From: Isochrysis galbana
Taxonomy: Eukaryota; Haptophyta; Isochrysidales; Isochrysidaceae
DNA length: 64,000 bases
Direction: 5' to 3'
Assembly (NCBI GenBank): GCA_018136815.1
Contig: CM030936.1
Coordinates: 6,260,005-6,324,004 of the forward strand
The position numbers were made by a program, and so were the translations under genes. Position 1 is the first letter of the stretch, and each line of letters begins with the position of its first letter. Under the pieces are notes generated by a model. The model had not been told where the DNA came from. It worked only from the letters and a program-made list of their open reading frames with translations, and made no database searches. Below, piece after piece: positions 27,607-37,200 of this stretch.

Positions 27607-28751
27607 AATTTTTAACAAATTTTTATGGGTCGCGGCGCGGCAAAGGAACGGGACTAGCGCTCACTCAAGACAGGACACCCTGCCGCGGCAAGCGCAAGCA
27701 CCCTTCCCCCCTTATGCCACCCAGCTCTTCACTAGCTTTCTACCTGCGCTAGCCAGAGCGCCCCTCCCTCCACACTCAGACAGCCCCCTACGCAAGGATC
27801 CGGTTCTGGTCTCGCAGGCAAGGGGGCCTAATGGGAGGGAGAGGAGCAACTCCTCAGAGAGGAGCTGTGGGGAAGGAGATGTCTGAGTGGGGGCGCTATA
27901 CCCTTGCGCTAGGCATGGGCAGCGACGCCGCCTCAAGACATGTCCTCCCTCTTGTCTTGAGTCGAAATTATTGGTGCTTGAAATAGAGGACGAGGGCGTT
28001 TGTGCTTCTTGGGTTGGTTGTAGGTGGAAGAGGGAGTGGGAGAGGGATTCAAGTATTGGAAGAGGGCCCAAAGGGCATTGAGTTGTAGGTAGTTGTGGCC
28101 CACAAGAGTGGGGTAAAAACGATAAGTGTATCAACATGGGTCTTGAGTTGAAATTTTTGGTGCTTGAAACAGAGGGTGAGGGTGAGGGGATTCGTGCTGT
28201 TTGGGTGGGTTGTGGTGTGAAGGGGGAGTGGGAGAGGGAGTCTAGTGTTGAAAGAGGGCCCAAGGCAGGGCACTGCGCTGTAGGTACTTGTGGCCCACAA
28301 GAGTGGGAGTGGGGTGAAGAAAACAAGTGTGTCAACAAGTTGGGAAACAGAGGCATGGGGTGCTCTCCAGGGAAGATTGATGGTTGTGAAGTGCCCTCCC
28401 ATGATGGGTGCACTGATGGTAGAGGTTTCCACCATGGGGAGGGCAGCAGAGCTGCCCTCCCACATGAGGTGCTCTTGGGGTGGGAGGGTTTCCCACTGTT
28501 GGAGGGGGTCTCCAAGACCCCCTGCATGCTACGCAGAGCCATGGTGGCAACCTGTTCGGTGCCAGTGCTCGCCACCCCGCGCGCCTGCGCGGGTGTGGTT
28601 TGGATGGGTTGGATGGGCTCTGAGAGGGCTTTCTGACGAGCCGCCTCGGGCGGCATGGGGCGTCCCAGGTGGGGCGCGGTGGCGAGGGTCGCCTGGGGCT
28701 CGGGAGCGGTCGCGGCACGCTCCATAGTTCAAACTATAACAATAGTTTTTT
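27607..28751 (-). mobile_element. Insertion C: ORF1-only half-LINE with 16-bp target-site duplication
   Basis: GCCACGAGCAACCATA occurs at 27591-27606 and 28752-28767 and exactly brackets 1,145 bases. On the minus strand the element runs: A-rich start, stem-loop AACTATTGTTATAGTT (28747-28732), ATG at 28725, an unbroken 337-codon ORF, stop at 27712, then a roughly 105-base 3' UTR ending CATAAAAATTTGTTAAAAATT. There is no RT or endonuclease. The structure matches ORF1-only derivatives of LINEs that rely on a full-length partner. The 3' end is shared with copies at 38352 and 42422. Confidence 0.9.
27712..28725 (-). CDS. MERA-type ORF1 protein of insertion C, intact
   Basis: 337 residues, beginning MERAATAPEPQATLATAPHL and ending LVKSWVA. 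Proline- and serine-rich with no recognised RNA-binding domain. The N-terminal Met-Glu-Arg-Ala followed by Pro/Ala-rich sequence recurs in five other copies in the window. The middle contains an imperfect internal tandem duplication of about 60 residues: CGPQVPTAQCP with SVSSTKNFNSR, repeated as CGPQLPTTQCP with SISSTNNFDSR. It shares no sequence with neighbouring host genes. The role as an ORF1-type protein is inferred from its position between the 5' stem-loop and 3' UTR. Confidence 0.75.
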   Translation of the reverse strand: MERAATAPEPQATLATAPHLGRPMPPEAARQKALSEPIQPIQTTPAQARGVASTGTEQVATMALRSMQGVLETPSNSGKPSHPKSTSCGRAALLPSPWWKPLPSVHPSWEGTSQPSIFPGEHPMPLFPNLLTHLFSSPHSHSCGPQVPTAQCPALGPLSTLDSLSHSPFTPQPTQTARIPSPSPSVSSTKNFNSRPMLIHLSFLPHSCGPQLPTTQCPLGPLPILESLSHSLFHLQPTQEAQTPSSSISSTNNFDSRQEGGHVLRRRRCPCLAQGYSAPTQTSPSPQLLSEELLLSLPLGPLACETRTGSLRRGLSECGGRGALASAGRKLVKSWVA

Positions 28752-28767
28752 GCCACGAGCAACCATA
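28752..28767. repeat. Target-site duplication of insertion C, right
   Basis: 16 bases identical to 27591-27606. Confidence 0.92.
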
Positions 28768-28778
28768 GCGCCGCGTCC

Positions 28779-28920
28779 ATGCGCGCGCCGCCGCCCATCC
28801 ACTTCAACAAGAAGACGGCCGCGCACGCGACGGACAGTGCAGCGTGCTTTCACCGGTGCACCATCGCATGCATGGCCCTTGTTGCATGTCTGCTCCTTTG
28901 GCCTATTGGCCGTGTTGCAG
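28779..28920 (+). pseudogene. Short ORF start interrupted by insertion D
   Basis: The frame opens MRAPPPIHFNKKTAAHATDS and continues through a hydrophobic stretch (CMALVACLLLWPIGRVAA), resembling the first exon of a small membrane or secreted protein. At about 28921 it runs into the CAACTATC head of insertion D. Insertion C sits just upstream, so this would-be gene is hit on both sides. No downstream continuation was found, so gene status is doubtful. Confidence 0.35.
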
Positions 28921-29776
28921 CAACTATCTTTAAAAAGATAGGGTCATGGAGCGCGCGTCGCTCCCCTTCTCCCCTGCCGTCACCCCCGCCGCGCCGGCCG
29001 ATCGGGCCGCGACCAACGCCGCGCCGCCGAAGCGGCCGCGAGCTGCACCCAAGACTGATCGGGTGCGTGCACGAGCCACGGCCCGTGCCGCCCCCGGAGA
29101 GCCACACGGGGGGTAGCACAAGGCCACCATGGCCAACATGCCCACACAACTCCTTCCACCTCTCCAGCCGAATGTGGACAGCCCCAAAAGAGGGCCAGGG
29201 CGTCAAAGAGATTCCTCTCATGGAAGAGAGCCCAAAAAAAGGATAGACACGAACGACCTAAGGCCAATATATACGACAGACAAAGATGACAACCTTATGC
29301 ACCTGCTAGCACAGAAGCCATAAACCTAGCCAAACAACTCGGAGTGGAACACCTGATGCGGCCCACGTCGACAGAAGCAAAGGACATATAAACTGAACCG
29401 CAGTCGACGCGCACACACGCACCAAAACACTCGCGAACGCACGACACGACATCCTTGAACGACCGCGACACTCATGAAGCGAAAATCAAGATAGGAGACC
29501 AGCGAGAAGCCTCCACTGACGCAAAATCAGGCAACACTGCTTGGGAAGCCAACAGCACAATACACAAAAGGCCCTCCTGGAACCTGCCACCTGAACCGGG
29601 GCCAAGGTAGCGCACCTGGGCCGCATCCCGGAAACCGAAGACAAAGGAACGAGGGGGGGGAGGGGGCAAGGGGCAAGGGGAGGAGTCGTAAAGGGAACAG
29701 GGGCGATGTCGGATAGAAGGCGTAAGGAGCTGGCAGATAGTAGGTGTCGTAGCCCTGAATCTTCAGATTTTTTTTT
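28921..29776 (+). mobile_element. Insertion D: stem-loop-headed MERA element, truncated
   Basis: The head is CAA followed by CTATCTTT/AAAGATAG (28924-28941) and then ATGGAGCGCGCGTCG at 28946, a 57-residue MERA ORF on the plus strand. Further on, 29236-29390 encodes a PKKRID...LAKQLGVEHL module with one frameshift, like that at 62850. The 3' end is a GTAGCCCTGAATCTTCAG hairpin (29755-29766) followed by T9. The 5' head resembles A and B, but the tail is a different type. No target-site duplication was found. Confidence 0.7.
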
Positions 29777-30160
29777 CGTCGCCCATACCACGGGTTCCAA
29801 CCTTCGCGACATGCTGCATACCGCGATACAACACATAAGTATGAGTAACATATCACATAGTGATGTGTCATATGCACATTTGATGTGTACACATGAAAAA
29901 AAGACTCAGACTGCGGAGCGGGAGCGAATGAGTTTTTGTCCTGTCCCATCTCTACTCTCGTCTTGCGCTGTCGTTGGTGATCACCATCGACCGTGAACCA
30001 GGGGAAGAGAAGTGGCAAGGAGGGCATCGCCTATCTCCATGTGAAACTCGAACTTGAGATTAACGGTGAAATCTCTTGAAATCCCTCTCTGAAGGCGCGG
30101 ACTCGACGCTGGACTCAGAGTTGCCCACCATCGATCACTTCTGCTCACTCTCTTGCACAT
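29777..30160. other. Intergenic, nothing recognised
   Basis: 3' flank of the minus-strand gene at 30161; no coding signal seen. Confidence 0.5.
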
Positions 30161-31975
30161 CTACCGTATGGACGCGTCTGACTTTGCTTTGGCGAGGCCA
30201 AGCTCTAGTTGGCGCTTAAGCTCATCGCGCCCAGCGAGGAGCAAGACAGCCGCGCCCTCGCGCGTCGCCCAAGGGGACTGCGCTCCCACGTAGTCGAGCA
30301 CCCGCCACCGGATCTCGTCGGCCGACAAGGCTTCTGTCGTTGGCTTGCCATTGTCCGTCCCCGTGAAGAGCACCGCCTCTGCCTCGATGAGGCGCTGGAG
30401 CGTCTTGATCGGTGGCAGCGCGCAACTCTGAGAGATGGTTAGCCGATCTAGTGCCTGGCGCAGGCAGCAGCCCTCATGGCGCATCAAATAATAGGCGCAG
30501 ATGGCGCCCGCGCGCCAGCCTCCTTCCGAGTCGCACAGAACCGCAGCGCGCCCTCCCGCATCGACGCCCGCACGAATCGCCGCGGCTGCCGGCTCAAAAT
30601 ACAAGTGAAGCTCCTTCGCCGCTGCATCTTCATCAATCACCGGAGCTGACCCACCAAAGCGATCGGGACACTCCGGACGGTGCGTACGCAATGGTACGCG
30701 TTGCGATATGAGAGGGGGATCACCCGCCGGGACAGGAGGGTCGGGCAGACCGTCCGCCACGCTGAGGATGACATGCGTCACGCCCGCACGCAAGAGCTCG
30801 CCTGCTGCCTCCCAAGAGGTGCAAGCCGCAGGGCCGCCAGTGACCACACCCCGACATACAGGGCTCAGTCTGGCAGAGCGCGACGACGCGTCGTGCAACG
30901 GGCGAAGCAGAAGCGCCTCTTCTATGGCCTGCGCAGACGTTAGTGCATCTAGCTGATGCGTCCATTGTAAGTGGGACGCAGCCTCGTCATTGTAGGCTAC
31001 ATCCCCGTGCGGGGCCTCGGCCATCACTGTCTGCTCTACGGCGCATAGGGCGGGCGCCGTCTGGGTGGTAAAAGCGCATTGCGCTGGGTGTTCAGGTGCA
31101 AATGTTACCAAAGCCGTGGGTGAACTTCCTGAGGGCGGGCGCAGTGACTCGGATTCAACTGCATGGGCGTCGCACGAGCAGCACGTGCCCTGATTGGTAC
31201 CGACCATTTCGCAGGCCCCTTTGCTTGTCGCTGCCTCATTGACGGACGCGGTTTGGAGTATAGGTTGTGGTACGGGCACAGTTGTGCACGAGGACGATCG
31301 GCACTTTACTGGAGCTGTGACAGCGGATGGACGGCTCGTGTCAACATTGCCCTGCGTTGACGCTTCCCCGGGGAGCCAGCCAGGGGAGGCAGACGTCACA
31401 CTGGCATTCGTAGAACTACACCCATGGCTTGCGAGACCGGCACTGTAAAAACTGCACGCCGAATGAATACTGTCAGCCGCGTGACACATGTGCGCCTCTG
31501 TAGTAGCGTCGCACTCCTCGAATTGCTGGCGTGATACCATGTCCAGGCACTGGGGAGATCCCCGCCGGTAGTCATGCGCTGAGCTACCACTAGGAGCGCC
31601 TGAAGAAGTGCGCTCGCGGCTCTCTCCACGTTCGCGGCTCGAGCAGCTCCGCTGCTCTTTGCTGCCCTCGTGATCATCTCTCGGGGTCGCATGCTCATAT
31701 CGATCTCTGCTACGGCTTCGTGCCCGTGTGGAAGAGGTGCGTTCTCTGCTCGAGAAGCGCCTCCGCTCACTGCTCCCCTCCCGCTCGCGCTCGCGCCACT
31801 CTCCACCGCTCCCGTCTCGCTCGTAGGGGCGCCTCTCGCCGCTCCTCTGCCGCTCCGGCAGTCCCCACTCTCTGCTCACCTCGCTGCGCCAGCGTGAGCG
31901 AGGCTCTCTCGCGCAGCTGCGGCCGCGTGGCGAGATGCTGCGCCAGCGCTCTGCAGGAGGCGGAGAGCCGCGCAT
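30161..31975 (-). CDS. SR-rich protein with degenerate dual-specificity phosphatase-like domain
   Basis: Single exon, 604 residues. The N-terminal 130 or so are Arg/Ser/Glu-rich (SSTRARSRSRDRYEHATPRD), like splicing-associated SR proteins. A Ser/Thr/Cys-rich linker follows. The C-terminal 200 fit a dual-specificity phosphatase fold: VTHVILSVADG strand, HLYFEPAAAAIRAGVDAGG helix, RAAVLCDSEGGWRAG loop, ICAYYLMRHEGCCLRQALDR helix. The signature differs from HCxxGxxR: Leu replaces His, and Cys481 is six rather than five residues from Arg488. It is therefore probably catalytically dead or altered. The fold call comes from pattern only. A long C run on the coding strand lies just upstream. Confidence 0.7.
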   Translation of the reverse strand: MRGSPPPAERWRSISPRGRSCAREPRSRWRSEVSREWGLPERQRSGERRPYERDGSGGEWREREREGSSERRRFSSRERTSSTRARSRSRDRYEHATPRDDHEGSKEQRSCSSRERGESRERTSSGAPSGSSAHDYRRGSPQCLDMVSRQQFEECDATTEAHMCHAADSIHSACSFYSAGLASHGCSSTNASVTSASPGWLPGEASTQGNVDTSRPSAVTAPVKCRSSSCTTVPVPQPILQTASVNEAATSKGACEMVGTNQGTCCSCDAHAVESESLRPPSGSSPTALVTFAPEHPAQCAFTTQTAPALCAVEQTVMAEAPHGDVAYNDEAASHLQWTHQLDALTSAQAIEEALLLRPLHDASSRSARLSPVCRGVVTGGPAACTSWEAAGELLRAGVTHVILSVADGLPDPPVPAGDPPLISQRVPLRTHRPECPDRFGGSAPVIDEDAAAKELHLYFEPAAAAIRAGVDAGGRAAVLCDSEGGWRAGAICAYYLMRHEGCCLRQALDRLTISQSCALPPIKTLQRLIEAEAVLFTGTDNGKPTTEALSADEIRWRVLDYVGAQSPWATREGAAVLLLAGRDELKRQLELGLAKAKSDASIR

Positions 31976-32504
31976 CGGTGGGGGCGTAGGAGAGGGGGGC
32001 GGGGGGGGGGGGGGGGGGGGGGGGGGGAAGGTATGGAAATGTCTAAAGTACTAAAGTACTCCTAGGAGTACTCCACTAGAGGCTGCCGCTTCATGGGCAT
32101 GCCCCATTTTCCATTTCTATGGGTGAAAATGAAAATCGGCCCGTTGACGACTACTTTAGAGGTGGCTGCCACTGGAGAATAGACATGCTGTGCGCCGACA
32201 TGTGCTTCTTTTTCTGATTGATGCACATGGTGACTCACAATGACATAATGACATTATGACATTTTACATACGCATGCACGCGCACGGAACCAGGAGACCA
32301 GGAGCAGGAGCCTCATGGACCATCATGGACACATGGACAGGCCCCAACGTCGGAGGCGGCGCCGGAGGCACAAACACCACTCTCAAGGCCCACAACGAGG
32401 GCACTAGCCACTGAAACGGGACTTTTGCTCTTGCGCCACTTCACACACTCTAGCTCTCTTCTTGCACCACCCGCCACCCGCCTTTCTTCAAGTTCCCACA
32501 GTTG
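31976..32504. promoter_or_regulatory. Upstream region with G/C homopolymer
   Basis: Plus-strand G run at about 31996-32027, broken by one C, lies 20-50 bases before the minus-strand start at 31975 and so is a poly-C leader for that gene. The rest of the interval holds no recognised gene. Confidence 0.45.
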
Positions 32505-32965
32505 TCACATAACATGAGCCCCTCCCACGGACACGGAACAATCGCACACATGCACACATCCTTCATCCTTGCACGCTACGAAGGCGTCACGCCGAACACG
32601 AGACCGCTCCTCATCTTCGGCGCGCTTCTCCAGCCGCGCGGCCTTCTTTCTTTGAGTTGCATCCTCTACCTTTGCTGCCTCTTGCTGCTGCCTCTTTTGC
32701 TTCTCTCCCCACATGTCACATGTCCCGAAGAGTGAACGATCAACGATCCGAACAATTGCACCAGCCGCCAGCCGCCTACGCGCGCGCACAGGACTCGCAC
32801 TGTCACCGTCAGCCGCATCAGAGTCATCATCCGACCCAGTGCCCCCTGCCGCGCTCGGGGCGTCTGAACTCAACGACAACACTCCACGCGAAGGATTGTA
32901 CGGCGCTTGTGCCTTTGCCTCAAGCTTCTTTGCAAATTGCTCCAGCTACTGCAGCTTCGCATTTG
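32505..32965 (-). CDS. Possible terminal exon of hypothetical protein
   Basis: The open minus-strand frame includes LEQFAKKLEAKAQAPYNPSR, an acidic stretch (SDDDSDAADGD), RRLAAGAIVRIVDRSLF and a charged helix (ATQRKKAARLEKRAEDEERS), ending with a stop at 32505. A CAGTAG acceptor precedes the first segment. The composition is protein-like, but no family was recognised and no upstream exon was confirmed. Confidence 0.35.
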
Positions 32966-32999
32966 CCGCTGCTAGACTTCCGCGCCGGCTCCCAGAGGG

Positions 33000-33936
33000 T
33001 CAGCTAGAGCAGCTCAGGGGGCAGTGGAGGATGAAATAATTTTTTTCCAACTAGGAAGGTGCTGGTCCGAAGTTTTTTCTTCAGTGAAGGTGCAGGTGAA
33101 GGTGAAGGTGAGGGTGCAGGTGAAGACACGGTGAACGGGGCGCGCTGGGCGGCCAATAGCCCCCCAGGTGGCTGTTGATCGTGCTCGCGTGGGATATGCA
33201 AGTTGAGAGCCAAAAGTGATCAAGTCGTGGGGCACACCACCCATGTTATCGGGAAACATAAGCAGGCGCCTGCACTGCACGCACACACCTTCACTCCAAC
33301 TGCGGTGCGGAGCCTGCGCACGCACGTCGAAGCCCGCGCGCACACACCCGTTCTTTTCAAAACAAGATCCTCAAGCTGATTCATTCACTCATGCGGAAAT
33401 GGGAAGCGCAGCAGCGGAAGTGCAGCAACAGAACAGCCCCGCCTCTCTCTCTCTCTCTCTCCCCCCCCCCCCCCCCCCCTCTCCCTCCCTCCCTCCCTCC
33501 CTCCTTCCCTCCCCCCCCCCCCCCCCCTCTCTCTCTCTCTTTGGGAGGAGAACGGAGCTCTCTGCTATTCGCTATTCCCTTCATCAACCTAAATATATCT
33601 CCCTCGTTCCTCTCTAGAGCTCTAGACTCTAGAGGTTAGAGGTTCTCCGAGGACAGATCAGCGTTTCCCTCCGGGCGAGACAGAAAAGTATACTTTAGAG
33701 AGAGAGAGAGAGAGATGATAGAGATGGAGTGAGAGAGGGGAGAGACGGGAGAGCCGCGACAATCTGGTTCAGTTCAGTTCTAAAAGAAAATGGGGGGGAA
33801 AGAAGAATACCTGATGAGTACTCCCTTTCATCATCAGAGGCTTTGTTCTCTCTCAGGAGACGGGGGTGGGCAGAATGAGAAATATATAAGGGAATCAATC
33901 ACTTTCCCGCTCTCTTCCTCAACTTCTCCTCTCTCT

Positions 33937-33967
<31 letters not shown>

Positions 33968-34202
33968 CCCCCCCCCCCCCCCCCCTCTCTCCCTCCCTCC
34001 CTCCCTCCCCCTCTCTCTCTCTCTTCTCTCTCTCTCTTCCCTGTCCCCCTCCCCTCTCTCCCCCTCTTTCTCCCTCTCTCCTTAGGCGCGCCGCATTGTC
34101 CTCCCCTCTTTCTCCTCGCTTTTCACCCATAATTCCATCCCCTTTCTTCCTCCTTCTCGAGATCCTCGTGAGACGCCCCATCATCCCTTCTCTCTGCCCT
34201 CC
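33000..34202. other. Low-complexity region with CT, C and GA tracts
   Basis: Contains (CT)n-C18-type runs at 33446-33480 and 33505-33540, a second at 33938-34030, and (GA)n near 33700. The last part forms the CT-rich leader of the 34203 gene. No gene recognised. Confidence 0.6.
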
Positions 34203-37200
34203 ATGCCCGCCCCCCTCGTCTCCTCCCAGCCATCCGCGCCAGCGAACGAGCAGACAAGGGAGGGGAGGCAGATCATCGCCTCGCGCCTGTCGGGGGATAC
34301 TTCGTCTTCGTCCATTCCTTGCCCTGAGGTCTTGCTAGAACAAGAGGGGGGAGAGAGGGAAGAGGTAGCCCTCTCACCTCTCTCGCTGCATACCCAGAAG
34401 GAAGGGGAGGAGAAGGAGGCTGTCTCGCTCTCGGGCGTGCGCGTGGCAGGCTTCCAAGAGCACAAGCCCAATCACAGGAAGCAGAAGCAGCAGGAGCAGC
34501 AGGAGCAGCAGCTTGATGAGGAGATGGGGCTCTCTCCCGTCTCTGACCTCACTCAGGAGAATGCAGAGAGAGAGGAGACCTCGCTCTCCTCCTCGCGCGC
34601 CGAGGGCTCCCAGAGGCCGCAGCAGAGTGTGCAAGAGGAGACGTCGCAAACGAATCAACCGAAGCGGGAGGTGGGGCGGTTCCAGCACGGCGCCTCCTCT
34701 CTCTCCTCACTCTTCGAGGGATCGCTCACTCCGGGCCAAAACAAGGAGGAGCCAGAGGATGAAGTGGTGCTGACAGCTCCCGAGCGCTTCGGCAAGATGC
34801 TCGAGGCGTGCACTTCACTCACCGCAATCTCCACCTTCCACGGCGCCTGCCACCTCAACCCCTTCACGCTCGCCCTCCTCTTCATTCGCTGTTCCGCAGT
34901 GGGAGACCGCGCAGAGAACAGGCTGTCGCAGCCCCAGTGCGCCGGGCAGGATACTGCGTGCAGGCGCAAGGTGAAGGGCCTCGGCTTGATCCGCTGGTGC
35001 GGCCGCACCAAGGTCGCCGGATACCGGGTGCCGTGGGTGCTTTGGAATTCGACCTACTCACTGCTCATCGTCGCTGCGATCTACGACTCCATCTTCTCAA
35101 GCGCAGTCGTCATATGTGCGATAGTGCTCGGTGTGATAAACTCGAGCTCGTCGAGCCTCTGCACAAACGAGCAGTTTATCGCCTGGATCGAGACCGCCAG
35201 GAACATCAGCTCGTTGGCCGACATTCAGACGGCCATAGATGCGCTCCTCGTCATGTCCAACGCGGTGCCACAGGGAGGTGCGGCTGCCTGCGTGTGCTGA
35301 GTGTGGAGTCGCGCCATCGCTTGCTGACAAGTGCCACCACCTTCCGCCTCAGACCGGCCAGACGTGTCCCCCGAGATTTTCGACTCGCTCAATGGCACCG
35401 GCGAGATGCTCAAAGCCACCAACGAGGTGTGGGGCAGTCTGGGCCGCGCAAGCCTTGGGCCTCCGGCCAAGGGTTCGCTGTCGGCGCTCACGCTCAACGG
35501 CTGGAGTGTTTGAATCGCACTCTTCCGCTTGCCCTTCACTCCCGCCCCCGCACCTGCGGCCACAGGTGATCGACGACACCCTCTATGCAAGTCTTTATGG
35601 CAACGAAGACAGCATCGGCATCTGCACCCTGCTCACCCTGGACAATGTTTTTCTCGGTCTCTTTGCTTGCTTGTACGCGCTCGTGACTGTGCAGGGCTGG
35701 TTTGCCATGGTCAAAGCGGTCGTCTACGTGCGTCATGCTCGCACATTTGCTCCGATTGCCCTTCAGGTGATTATAAAGGCCACCATTCGCGCACGAAATC
35801 GAGGCTACCCCCACCGATCCAGTACACATCATGGATGTGTGATCACTGACTGCTACGGCTCGGCCCCTGCGCGCGGTCCGCAGGTGCATGTCGAGTATAA
35901 CGGCAAGCAGGTGCCCGTCAAGGAGGCACTCAAGCACGTCGCCGCGACTGTTGGACTGCACCAACGGGGTGCACGCGCTGCCATGACACCCCGCCTGCCC
36001 CACGGCGGGGCGCGGGGGCTCATCGCCGCGGCCACCGGGCGAGGGGTTGGGCCGTGTGGCAACGTTACCGCGTCCGAGCCCGAGACATCCGAGCCGGGGC
36101 GCTTCGTGGTGACCAAACTGGTGAGACCCTGGCATGGTTTACGCTCAGCGGCGTAGCACCAACCGTTCATATACGCCTGCCCCCCCCCCCCCCCGCATTT
36201 CTCACCCTTTCTGCGGCCTCACCATGGCTGCAGGTAACCGGTCGTCCGGTTGACGCCGCACTCGGCATCTCATGCTACATGGCGGTGGTCGAAGAGGAGG
36301 TCTACGCAGGGCTTGCAGTGCCACTCGTAGCGATGCAGCGCGAGTTTGAAGCCAACGGCACTCCTGACGACCGCTTTTGCCTCGACTATGTTCTTAACGG
36401 GTACGTGTGCCAACCCCAAAAGCTAGCACTCGGCAGGGTTCGGCCGCGGAGCGCGCTTGGGTGAGCTCCGAGCGCCAGCGCGCACACGCACGTCCGATTG
36501 CTCCGGTGACGCGGCCTGTCACGCGCGTTGCACCTAGCTTGCGCTTCATTCACGAACATGCCGCTCATGCACTCGTGCTGTGTAGGCGGACAGGCTCGTC
36601 CGAGCGCCAGTGGGTTAATGGTGTGCTCGACGAGGGCCGCCCAACGGGATTGACTCTCGCGGACTTTGCAGCCCACCCGGAAGCACAGCTCGCACGGCTC
36701 AGTCTTGCACACGTGGCGGCACTCCGATTCTACACCACCGCAGGTACTAGCATTGCGTCGTCGTGCTACTTTCACGCTCATACCCGCTCCTCGATTGCGT
36801 TGTCGCACTGCTTTCACGGCACCAATTTTCCTACGCCCATACCCGGTCATCTCACCGATCCTAGCCGCGTCAGCACGCCTCAGTCTAACGACACCTTGTT
36901 TGACTCAGGCTTCCGCTCTCTCAACACCCCGCTACGTGAGAACCCAAACATCTCAACCGCACGTGACGCCTACCCGTTCCCGGTCACGATGTCGTTGATC
37001 ACCGAGGGGATTAAGCGGCTACGCGCTGTTGGCGCGAGCAGCAATCGCTCGAGGGCCCCTGTCGACCTTTGGCGCGGGATGCGCAACGTTCGTGCAGGCT
37101 TCGACTTTGAGACACTGGGAGGGACCGAGGTGCGTCACGTGCCTACATCGTCACCGCGGGCCGCCACACTTATGCGTGCCTCGACATGCGGCCCCGACAG

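Noticed and set aside
35427-35514. In-frame extension of ART exon 2 to LTLNGWSV stop
   Set aside because: Using it leaves no donor in the right phase for exon 3; the donor at 35427 keeps the frame.
35728-35766. 39-base intron in the ART gene
   Set aside because: Flanked by GT and AG, but shorter than other introns here and open in frame, so treated as coding.
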